Part shown: positions 1-5,745 of the stretch, one piece after another
Layout: every line of letters begins with the position of its first letter
Numbering within the stretch: the first letter of the stretch is position 1
Assembly: GCA_964458575.1 (NCBI GenBank)
Contig: CAYWMD010000082.1
Span: forward strand, 1 to 24,852
Origin: CAYWMD01 sp964458575
GTDB lineage: Bacteria > Verrucomicrobiota > Verrucomicrobiia > Limisphaerales > JADLHS01
DNA length: 24,852 bases
Direction: 5' to 3'
Translations under genes and position numbers: made by a program
Notes under the pieces: generated by a model
The model's database searches: none
Seen by the model: only the letters and a program-made list of their open reading frames with translations
Told to the model about the DNA's origin: nothing

Positions 1-69
1 CCTCTTTGTGGCCAGATCATTTGGGTCCGTTTTCTGGATTAAGCTGCTGCCGCTTTTTCTGATAATCCT

Positions 70-639
70 TCATAAACTGCTCCGCCTGCTCCCGCTTCGT
101 GCGCCGCCAGCCGCCGGCCAGTACAACACGACATTCGTGTCTGACCGGACAATGCGAAAGGGAACGGAAACGGATTCCGTGCGCACGGTCATGAGGTATT
201 CGAGGTTGGTTGCGGCATTGGGTGACAGCGTGCCAATAGACTGGCGAATGGCCCCGCTGACCCATCGGTTGGTCGGCGCAAAAAAATCCACGCCCGAAAG
301 AGCATTCGTCTCGATGGACCAATGCACGCCCACACTGGTTTTTCCGCTGCCGTCAACCCCTTGAATGCCATAACGTCCGACTTTCCACCCGTCAGGCGGT
401 ACGTTTGCGTGCTGGGCAACCACATCCGTGTGCATGACGGGCGTGAACAAATCGTAAAAGCTGCCGCTGACACCCTTTTGGGTAATCACGTAACGGTGAT
501 TATCGAACGGCCCCGCGTATGCGCGGTCATTATAAACAGTGGATGAGGCGTTGAGCGAGTGCAGGAATTTGAAGAACTTCACCGAGGTGAGAGTCGTGCC
601 GGCGATGTTGGTGAAGCTCAACCGGAAAAGTTGTGTCAA
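70..639 (-). CDS. Hypothetical protein, middle part of the same frameshifted gene
   Basis: This frame opens after a stop at 669-667 and can start at TTG 639, preceded by AAGGAG at a usable distance, so an independent overlapping gene is possible. It has no signal peptide and continues naturally from the end of the 530-982 frame, so a frameshifted single gene is more likely. The product looks genuine and beta-rich (for example YNDRAYAGPFDNHRYVITQK). Near 110-100 it degenerates into a Ser/Arg/Gly tail, while the first frame resumes as a charged helical tail (WRRTKREQAEQFMKDYQKKR) ending at 17. Read this way the gene is 17-982, 966 bases, exactly divisible by three. Function unknown. Confidence 0.55.
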   Translation of the reverse strand: MTQLFRLSFTNIAGTTLTSVKFFKFLHSLNASSTVYNDRAYAGPFDNHRYVITQKGVSGSFYDLFTPVMHTDVVAQHANVPPDGWKVGRYGIQGVDGSGKTSVGVHWSIETNALSGVDFFAPTNRWVSGAIRQSIGTLSPNAATNLEYLMTVRTESVSVPFRIVRSDTNVVLYWPAAGGARSGSRRSSL

Positions 640-982
640 TACTACGGACTCCTTTACGGGGCCCCTTTACGCCTGAAGGAGCATGACCTGAGCAGCCGGG
701 ATTCGGTACGTCTTCGAAATCTGGTACATCCGTGTACCGTACAGTTCCAACACGGTCCGTGCAGGGACCTACAAGGACGACGTATTCGACGCCGCTTTCT
801 GGATCTATTTTTGCCACACACTTCGTTTGGGCGTACGTGTCCTGACACTTGGGTGCGTTCGGGCACGTATATTGCGTGCCTTGCAAGGTGACAGTCACTG
901 TTCCGGTCGTCCTTTCTGTGCAATCATCAGCCGATGCTGCCATTGAACTGAGTAACGAGAGGAGCATTATGGGGGATTTCAT
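530..982 (-). CDS. Secreted Cys-rich hypothetical protein, 5' part of a frameshifted gene
   Basis: I do not recognise the family. The ATG at 982 overlaps the stop of the preceding gene as ATGA, so translation is probably coupled to it. Residues 1-18 form a signal peptide (MKSPIMLLSLLSSMAASA). The mature part is rich in cysteine (DDC, YTC, PKC, TKC, GPC, PGC) and reads like a real protein to about GHAPSGVKG. After that the frame becomes basic and implausible, while the neighbouring frame (70-639) starts to read well. I infer that only roughly 982-660 is genuine coding sequence here and that the gene continues in the next frame. The switch lies near a GGGGCCCC run at about 658-665, a typical place for a one-base indel. 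Confidence 0.6.
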   Translation of the reverse strand: MKSPIMLLSLLSSMAASADDCTERTTGTVTVTLQGTQYTCPNAPKCQDTYAQTKCVAKIDPESGVEYVVLVGPCTDRVGTVRYTDVPDFEDVPNPGCSGHAPSGVKGPRKGVRSIDTTFPVELHQHRRHDSHLGEVLQIPALAQRLIHCL

Positions 983-2214
983 GCTTGTGGATTTTCCTTT
1001 CTCATTGTGATGTTGTCATTGCGTGATTTGCGCCGCTTGTTGAGGAGAAACAGGGCTACTGGCAAAGCCAATAGCGGAACAGCCATTGCGCAAACAACCA
1101 AGATCCGTTTCGTACGTGTGGGTGACTGCCTGCGCTTAATCTGGTTCAGCGTTAGCATTTTACCGCTGCTCGTAACATAAATATAAGGTTCGTCGTCCTT
1201 TACGCTGAAGCGATAATCACTGACACGAGTATCTTGTGGCAGCACTTTCGGCATAACAACAGGATGATCTATCAATTTAATGACCCTTTCCGTGTAGCAA
1301 TCGTAAGTTAATTCTACGTCAAGTTGTGTGTTACTTCTCCCATCAGCTTTGGGAACATATTTAGTAAAACGGGAATGCAACGGGAGCCGAAGATTCCCGA
1401 CATTCGTCCACAGGATTACTTGGTAGAAGGCATTTGTGTATCCTTCTTGATACACGGCCGGAATGGATTTGCCTTGATATTGTCGGGCAAGGTTATCAGT
1501 GAAGGAGAAAACTTGGGGGTCAGCATATTCAACCAGTCGTTCCGGGAGGGATGGAAACGTGACAGCTTTAACCCAAGATGCCCCCAACCGGCGCCCATAC
1601 TGAGGCCAACCGGGACCCATAAAAACCAAGGCAGGAATTTCACCAGCAACGCCTCCCTCTAAAGTGCCGCCCGACCCAAAGGCCAGCCACACGGGGCCGA
1701 TGCATCCAGTATGAGAAGGCGGAAACACGTCGGAACGCAGATCGGCAAAGGCAGTCAGTTGAGTCTTATTCCGATGTCTCCCGTCGTCACGCTTACGATT
1801 ATGTGCAAACAATGTTATCGTGCATGAATTAGTTCCGTCAGTCTTATAATCATAGCTCTCGACCTGCATGTCACCGGTGGAAGGAATGTCGGTCGCGATG
1901 ATTTCCGAGCGACTCCCCTCGACCGTAACGCGAAACCGATTAGTCACGTCCCGGAGTGTCTTCCCGAGGTCAAAAAAACGATATTCAATCCTTCCAGCAA
2001 CATGAAAAGAAGCGTTTTGATGAACCATCTGACCGAGAGCCATTTGGAGTGAGAAGCTTGGAACAAGTAGAAGGTAAAAAGCGAATCGTCCGTAGCGAGA
2101 GGAAAAACGGATGCTGAATGCTTCGTGAGCACACAGAAAGGGGTCAGTTCTGAAAGGGGTTAGTCCTGAGTCTTTACACCGGCCCGAGTTGAGGTCGAGA
2201 GTTCTCCAGTTCAT
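979..2214 (-). CDS. Membrane-anchored secreted hypothetical protein with damaged 5' end
   Basis: The family is not recognised. The frame is open from 2328, but everything before about residue 30 is decayed transposase sequence read in another frame. ATG 2214 is the best surviving start and lies inside that remnant; CTG 2136 is an alternative. A hydrophobic export signal follows (FAFYLLLVPSFSLQMALG), then about 310 residues of predicted extracytoplasmic domain. One C-terminal membrane segment (ILVVCAMAVPLLALPVALF) is followed by a basic tail (LLNKRRKSRND). The layout is that of a type I-like anchored protein with its bulk outside. The start of the domain (NRFRVTVEGS, IIATDIP, YDYKTDG) resembles the 3459-4214 product, so the two are probably paralogues. 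The stop overlaps the next gene by four bases. Confidence 0.65.
   Translation of the reverse strand: MNWRTLDLNSGRCKDSGLTPFRTDPFLCAHEAFSIRFSSRYGRFAFYLLLVPSFSLQMALGQMVHQNASFHVAGRIEYRFFDLGKTLRDVTNRFRVTVEGSRSEIIATDIPSTGDMQVESYDYKTDGTNSCTITLFAHNRKRDDGRHRNKTQLTAFADLRSDVFPPSHTGCIGPVWLAFGSGGTLEGGVAGEIPALVFMGPGWPQYGRRLGASWVKAVTFPSLPERLVEYADPQVFSFTDNLARQYQGKSIPAVYQEGYTNAFYQVILWTNVGNLRLPLHSRFTKYVPKADGRSNTQLDVELTYDCYTERVIKLIDHPVVMPKVLPQDTRVSDYRFSVKDDEPYIYVTSSGKMLTLNQIKRRQSPTRTKRILVVCAMAVPLLALPVALFLLNKRRKSRNDNITMRKENPQA
2136..2164. repeat. 13-bp direct repeat, two units
   Basis: GAAAGGGGTCAGT (2136-2148) and GAAAGGGGTTAGT (2152-2164) stand 16 bases apart, between the RAYT remnant and the gene it abuts. 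A related GGGGTCAGG lies at 15720, ahead of a secreted FN3 gene. Role unknown; it may be a relic of the transposon flank. Confidence 0.5.
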
Positions 2215-2665
2215 ATTCACGCTTTGCATTTTGCAATTGGTTGGCCACAGGCGATCACGCGCCCATCGCAAATACTTCGGCGATCCGTACCTTCCTCGCG
2301 TCGCCTTTGGGTCGCCGCGCCAACTCACTACGCTCCCACCCTAGTCCCTCCAATTCCTCCGTCAAGAGCCGATCGGCCTTGTCCTCGACCGTCTCCCGCC
2401 GCGGCTGCGCGTGATGATTTTCCGTCGCGCGGGTGCGGGCATGTTCCAACAATTCTTTCCGGAACGTTTCATCGCCCAAACACCAGCCGCGCCGGATCGC
2501 CTTGAATTCGTCCCCCTCCTCGTGCGCCCGACGCTTCTCCAAGTGTTGTTCCAATTGCTCGCGCCCGGCTTTGCTGTCCTTGGGAAGGCCCAGTTCGCCG
2601 AGCAACCGGTCCACGCGCAACCACTCAACGTGTTCAAACTTTTCAAAAAGATTTTTGCGACGCAT
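2174..2665 (-). pseudogene. C-terminal half of a RAYT (Y1-type) transposase, interrupted
   Basis: The frame encodes the C-terminal extension typical of long RAYT proteins: EWLRVDRLLGELGLPKDS, RRGWCLGDETFRKELLEH, then EDKADRLLTEELEGLGW and KGDARKVRIAEV. The catalytic N-terminal half with the HUH motif and tyrosine is absent. The frame starts at ATG 2665, four bases after the tnpB stop, so the N-terminus (MRRKNLFEKFE) is probably junction sequence from the IS66 element. After KVRIAEV the usual further helix is missing and the frame runs into MGA followed by TGA (2257-2255), where family members have MGAW. Reading through the TGA continues plausibly (SPVANQLQNAKREYELE) to TAA at 2176-2174. It is therefore truncated, internally deleted and stop-interrupted. 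Confidence 0.8.
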
Positions 2666-2669
2666 TTAT

Positions 2670-3026
2670 CTACTCCGGCCGCTCATACCACGGACGCATT
2701 TTTGCACCCCGCAAATCCACGCCATCGGTCAACATCGCCAGTGCCTGCGGACTCAAGGCAAGCTTTGTGCAACTGGGTTCAACCATTTTCGGCCAGGCAA
2801 AAGTTCCTTGTTCCAATCGCTTGGTCAGCACCCACAAACCGGTGCCGTCCCAACACAGGATTTTGATCCGGGTGCGCCGCCGATTGCAAAACACGAAGAG
2901 CGCGCCGTTTTTGGGATCCTCGCCGAGACGCTCGGTGACGGCCGCATAGAGTCCATTGAACCCTTTGCGCAGGTCGCACGGCTCGACGGCAACGAACACC
3001 TTGAGGCTGCCGGAAAAGCTCAACAT
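2670..3026 (-). CDS. tnpB: IS66 family accessory protein TnpB (IS66 Orf2)
   Basis: The product is 118 aa, the usual length for IS66 Orf2. Signature stretches are VAVEPCDLRKGFNGLY near the start, FVFCNRRRTRIKILCWDG (about residues 45-62) and LWVLTKRLEQGTFAWP, followed by the LSPQALAMLTDGVDL segment. TnpB is required for IS66 transposition together with TnpA and TnpC, but its biochemical role is not settled. ATG 3026 overlaps the tnpA stop (ATGTTGA), so it is translationally coupled to tnpA. The gene looks intact although the rest of the element is not. Confidence 0.93.
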   Translation of the reverse strand: MLSFSGSLKVFVAVEPCDLRKGFNGLYAAVTERLGEDPKNGALFVFCNRRRTRIKILCWDGTGLWVLTKRLEQGTFAWPKMVEPSCTKLALSPQALAMLTDGVDLRGAKMRPWYERPE

Positions 3027-3415
3027 GGCTTTTCCAGCGCTCGAACCAAGGCCGCCGCCAGCGGGATCTGGCTGGCCTCGCTAATCTCCAACCTCGCGCC
3101 GTTCGGCAGATGCACCGACAGGCCGCTGGTCGATGCCGGCAGCACCGCTTCGATCAAGCGCAACGGAGCTTTGCGGGCCGGCCGTTGGGCGCGACGGTGA
3201 CGTGCCACCCAACCGGCAAAGGTTGAATATTTTACTCCAATACGTTGGGCAAATCCTGGCATGGACTCCCCGCTGCGTTCGAACTCTGCGAGGATGACCT
3301 GCCGCTGCTCCTTGGAAGTCCGTACCCGACCCTTCGTATCCAGCATCACCGGCAACTTCGCAACGGTCGACGAAGTCGTCACAGAACACGAATCAGAACC
3401 ACTCGTAGTTATCAT
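3020..3415 (-). CDS. tnpA: IS66 family accessory protein TnpA (IS66 Orf1)
   Basis: The 131-aa product has a helix-turn-helix region (RQVILAEFERSGES, FAQRIGVKYSTFAGWVARHR; about residues 38-72) and a C-terminal LPNGARLEI segment. Both are characteristic of IS66 Orf1, a DNA-binding accessory protein of the element. It precedes tnpB with a seven-base overlap. ATG 3415 lies inside one arm of an 8-bp inverted repeat (3410-3434). A shorter start at MLDTKGRVRTS is possible. The gene lies about 60 bases inside the surviving IS terminus, as expected for the first gene of such an element. Confidence 0.9.
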   Translation of the reverse strand: MITTSGSDSCSVTTSSTVAKLPVMLDTKGRVRTSKEQRQVILAEFERSGESMPGFAQRIGVKYSTFAGWVARHRRAQRPARKAPLRLIEAVLPASTSGLSVHLPNGARLEISEASQIPLAAALVRALEKPC

Positions 3416-3434
3416 AGCTCTCAGAACTATGATA
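3410..3434 (-). promoter_or_regulatory. Inverted repeat covering the tnpA start codon
   Basis: TATCATAG (3410-3417) and CTATGATA (3427-3434) are perfect inverted 8-mers separated by nine bases. The tnpA ATG (3415-3413) lies in one arm. In the transcript this could fold and hide the start codon, or in DNA act as an operator. Both roles are inferred. Confidence 0.5.
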
Positions 3435-3458
3435 TCTGTCAGAACTTAGCCAGAGGTG

Positions 3459-4214
3459 CTACGGGTGACGCTTACATTGAAACTCCGCAGGTAGCCCGTT
3501 GGCAGGATCATCCTTTGTGACGCTGAATTCCCAATGCTTAAAACCCTTATCCAAGGGACTTGGCAAATCCTTCCGAGTCTTCGCTAAACCTTCTGAAACC
3601 CACACCCAATTTGTCGCGTGTGCGATAATTGTAAGGACCCTCCCTGATTTCTCATTGGCCGTTATCGTGACCGCTGAGAACATCTCTGGAATATGCAGGC
3701 TCGTCTCTAATCTGAGGGAATTGGTCTTCGATGTCGCCTTTTGGAGTTCCAGGGGCGTGAGCAGGGCCATGGCAAGACAATGCAAGGGTCGCGAGGCCTC
3801 TCTCCCCAATGGAGTTCGCTCCATAACAGGTCTAACATACCTCTCGCTTGAAAGCGCATTCTTCTGAAACGGTGCTGGTCCGTCGGACATGATTCTGTAC
3901 CACCTCAATGTCTCGCCGTCCCAACCATAGTGCGTTTCCTCGCAATATCGGGGCACCGCGTCAGTCGTGATTAAAAACCGCTCGCCGTCCGTCGTGCCAC
4001 TGATCTTGACCCGATTGGTTTCCACAGGAGTCCCGACACCATTAAACCGGATCGTTTCGACTGAAGCCCGAAGCGACCAGACGTCGCCTCCCGCAGCAGC
4101 GACCCAGCCACAGCATGTTAATAGAGCCACAAGCGGGCGCCGCATCCACTTGCCCACGCGATTCTCGAACGAACTGGATACAGACACTCTTTTTTGGAGG
4201 GACAGGGCTGACAT
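3459..4214 (-). CDS. Secreted hypothetical protein truncated by IS66 insertion
   Basis: ATG 4214 is chosen because GGAGG lies seven bases upstream, inside the end of the pseudopilin gene, and the gap to that gene's stop is two bases; the frame also extends to TTG 4220. The N-terminus has a long polar region and then a signal peptide (WMRRPLVALLTCCGWVAAAGG). The rest, about 210 residues, is an unrecognised exported domain with NRVKISGTTDGERFLITTDAVP and YGWDGETLRWY. Similar motifs occur in the product of 979-2214. The last five residues (CKRHP) and the TAG stop are encoded by the IS66 terminal repeat, so the native C-terminus after about EFQ is lost. Confidence 0.7.
   Translation of the reverse strand: MSALSLQKRVSVSSSFENRVGKWMRRPLVALLTCCGWVAAAGGDVWSLRASVETIRFNGVGTPVETNRVKISGTTDGERFLITTDAVPRYCEETHYGWDGETLRWYRIMSDGPAPFQKNALSSERYVRPVMERTPLGREASRPLHCLAMALLTPLELQKATSKTNSLRLETSLHIPEMFSAVTITANEKSGRVLTIIAHATNWVWVSEGLAKTRKDLPSPLDKGFKHWEFSVTKDDPANGLPAEFQCKRHP
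3462..3475 (-). repeat. Surviving terminal inverted repeat of the IS66 element
   Basis: On the minus strand the element begins GTAAGCGTCACCCG. The outer eight bases (3476-3483, attgaaac on plus) are where an 8-bp target duplication would lie. No matching second terminus or duplicate is visible to the left, so that end has been deleted. Confidence 0.7.
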
Positions 4215-4216
4215 GT

Positions 4217-5002
4217 TCAATCCTCCGACATTTCGATTTTATGGCCGTATTCCTGCCGTGTGACGAACTCCACGTGTCCGTCGCAGTACGCCACATTTGC
4301 CCCAATGGATCCGTGGCTGCTTTGGAGGTTCGACCAGATTTCTCCACCGGCGTTCCGGCGTTTGACACAGTCCAAAATAATGCACGTCCGGGCCGGACCC
4401 GGCATTACTCCGTACAGATTCTGCCCATTGCGCGTAAGGGAGTACGTCAACACGGATTTGATCGTCTTGCGCACGTTCCCCTTGCCGTAGCTGCCCACCC
4501 AGTTCGTGCCCCGAAAGTAGCCGTACACTTCGTAGCTGTGCCCGGCATCCAGCCGGTCCCGGCCGTTGTGCTTGAGGTCCTTGAGCACGCCCGCCTTGTT
4601 CTTCACATCGGTGCGGATGTAATTCTGTGTGTCCGGGCAGATGTAGGTTTTCAACGTGGGAACATAAGTGGGGTGCAGCCAGCTCAAATCGTCATCCCCG
4701 ATGTTGCGGGTGTCGGAATACGCGCCGTCGGATGAAGCGTCGGCGTACATCTGGCTGCCCAGGCCCATCTGCCGGACATTATTCATGCACTGGGTCCGTT
4801 TGGCCTTTTCCTTCGTCCGTGAAACCGCCGGCAGCAGCAGGGCGGCAAGAATGCCGATAATGGCAATGACGACCAGGAGTTCGATGAGGGTGAAGGCGAC
4901 CGTCTTTCCCCTGCGGTTCTGTGTGGACTCCCGGTTCAGTTCCCGCGAACCGGGACCATCCGTTTCACCCCATCCGTTCACCCATTTCACCGGCGTTGTC
5001 AT
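4217..5002 (-). CDS. Type II secretion/type IV pilin-like pseudopilin (DUF1559-type)
   Basis: ATG 5002 is preceded by GGGAG at good spacing; the frame also extends to GTG 5017. The product is 261 aa. The prepilin site is A36|FTLIELLVVIAIIGILAALL, with the conserved Glu at +5 (E41), and is followed by the transmembrane helix shared by type IV pilins and pseudopilins. The leader is unusually long (36 residues), and the residue before the cleavage is Ala rather than Gly. Near the C-terminus, HGSIGANVAYCDGHVEFV matches the processing-associated H-X9-DG motif, with one extra residue between H and DG. Such proteins are abundant in Planctomycetes and Verrucomicrobia. It heads the minus-strand run of secreted proteins. 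Confidence 0.9.
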   Translation of the reverse strand: MTTPVKWVNGWGETDGPGSRELNRESTQNRRGKTVAFTLIELLVVIAIIGILAALLLPAVSRTKEKAKRTQCMNNVRQMGLGSQMYADASSDGAYSDTRNIGDDDLSWLHPTYVPTLKTYICPDTQNYIRTDVKNKAGVLKDLKHNGRDRLDAGHSYEVYGYFRGTNWVGSYGKGNVRKTIKSVLTYSLTRNGQNLYGVMPGPARTCIILDCVKRRNAGGEIWSNLQSSHGSIGANVAYCDGHVEFVTRQEYGHKIEMSED

Positions 5003-5101
5003 ACCCGTATCTCCCACGCGGCCGTTGCCACGCAGTTTTGCCCGCAGGCGCGCATCGCGCCCTGACCATGCCCGGTGTGATGCTTCGCAAAACCTGACCC
5101 A

Positions 5102-5130
5102 CTCTCACCAAGGCCAGCACGCAGTGTCAA
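5102..5130 (-). promoter_or_regulatory. Possible promoter for the pseudopilin operon
   Basis: On the minus strand a consensus TTGACA (5130-5125) follows an A-rich tract (about 5131-5157) that could act as an UP element. The hexamer 17 bases downstream (TGAGAG) is a poor -10. It lies about 100 bases upstream of ATG 5002. Confidence 0.3.
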
Positions 5131-5200
5131 CAGTTTTGTTTAGTTTTTTTTTGTTCAATAAACTGGTCTGATAGTGTCGGCGGCGGATACGGCCGAACGG

Positions 5201-5247
5201 GAGAGGGGAAAGGCTGCCCGGTGAAGTAGCCATGCACTTCACGGGCC
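5201..5247 (+). repeat. Hairpin repeat, copy 1
   Basis: A 47-bp element that recurs at 5328-5375. It contains GCCCGGTGAAGT and ACTTCACGGGC around an 8-nt loop: a 7-bp perfect stem (GTGAAGT/ACTTCAC) extended by GCCC/GGGC past a bulged G. Function unknown. Confidence 0.75.
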
Positions 5248-5263
5248 AAGGAGGAGGGCGGGT

Positions 5264-5295
5264 GGGTAAGTGGGTGAGTGGGTGAGTGGGTAAGT
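5264..5295 (+). repeat. Four tandem copies of GGGTRAGT
   Basis: The units are GGGTAAGT, GGGTGAGT, GGGTGAGT and GGGTAAGT. Four GGG runs with five-base loops fit the classical G-quadruplex pattern on the plus strand. Confidence 0.85.
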
Positions 5296-5327
5296 GAGCA
5301 GGGGGGAAAAGGGGAAAGGGAGCGGAG

Positions 5328-5375
5328 GAGAAGGGGAAAGGCTGCCCGGTGAAGTTGCGGTGCACTTCACGGGCC
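5328..5375 (+). repeat. Hairpin repeat, copy 2
   Basis: Second copy of the 5201-5247 element. The flanks and both stem arms are conserved, while the 8-nt loop differs in several bases, which suggests that the stem is the conserved part. Confidence 0.75.
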
Positions 5376-5616
5376 GAGGGGACTTGAAACCTGAGACTGG
5401 AAAGCATTCAAACGCGGAGTGCGGAGTGCGGAACGCGAGGGGGAGATTAAGAGGAAGACCACGGACAAGCTGAAAAACTGAAAACCTGAAAAGGTGAAAG
5501 CGGAAACCGGAGACCGACAGGAACATCCACCATCCAACATTCAACATCCAACGCCCAACTTGAAAAGGAGAAAGGGGGAAAAGGAGAAAGGGAGCGGAGG
5601 AGAATGGGAATGGGGA

Positions 5617-5660
5617 GATTAAGATTAAGAAGAAGATTAAGATCAGGATTAAGAGGAAGA
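5617..5660 (+). repeat. Degenerate GATTAAG tandem repeat
   Basis: GATTAAG and AAGATTAAG-like words repeat at least five times within about 45 bases, continuing the purine-rich low-complexity tract. Confidence 0.65.
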
Positions 5661-5714
5661 CCTCCCACCTTGAAACGAGGGATGGTTCCGCCTGCTGACC
5701 TCGGCGGCTACCAA

Positions 5715-5742
5715 GCGCGCGGCGGCCCGGAGGGCCGCGCGC
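5715..5742 (-). terminator. GC-rich stem-loop just after clpC
   Basis: The arms CGGCCC and GGGCCG flank a 3-nt loop and are extended by GCGCG/CGCGC past a small bulge. It begins four bases after the clpC stop. No T-tract follows on the minus strand, so it may protect the mRNA 3' end or assist termination rather than act as a classical intrinsic terminator. Confidence 0.5.
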
Positions 5743-5745
5743 CGG

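Larger units (their letters stand above)
2640..3475 (-). mobile_element. IS66-family element remnant (tnpA-tnpB, tnpC missing)
   Basis: One terminus is visible at 3475. On the minus strand it reads GTAAGCGTCACCCG, matching the GTAAGCG ends of IS66 elements. Inside are tnpA and tnpB overlapping by seven bases, the usual IS66 order. The large DDE transposase tnpC and the second terminus are absent. About five bases after tnpB the sequence passes into a RAYT C-terminal fragment. The left boundary (about 2640) is an estimate from where RAYT-like residues begin. The element should be immobile on its own. Confidence 0.8.
5020..5745. other. Gene-free purine-rich, repeat-rich intergenic region
   Basis: No gene is supported here. 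From about 5200 to 5665 the plus strand is strongly purine-rich, with runs such as GGGGAAAGGG. It holds two copies of a hairpin-bearing repeat (5201 and 5328), a (GGGTRAGT)4 tract (5264-5295), a stretch of CATCCAAC/CATTCAAC words (about 5525-5558) and GATTAAG repeats (5617-5660). Minus-strand open frames across it give Pro/Leu-rich or LDVxCW-like translations that reflect the repeats. Confidence 0.8.

Noticed and set aside
2433..3200. 255-aa plus-strand frame across the IS66 remnant
   Set aside because: Complement of tnpB, tnpA and the RAYT fragment, whose family motifs are clear on the minus strand.
5239..5668. Minus-strand small proteins in the purine-rich region
   Set aside because: Pro/Leu/Ser-rich or LDVxCW-like translations arise from the low-complexity repeats; there are no start signals or conserved motifs.
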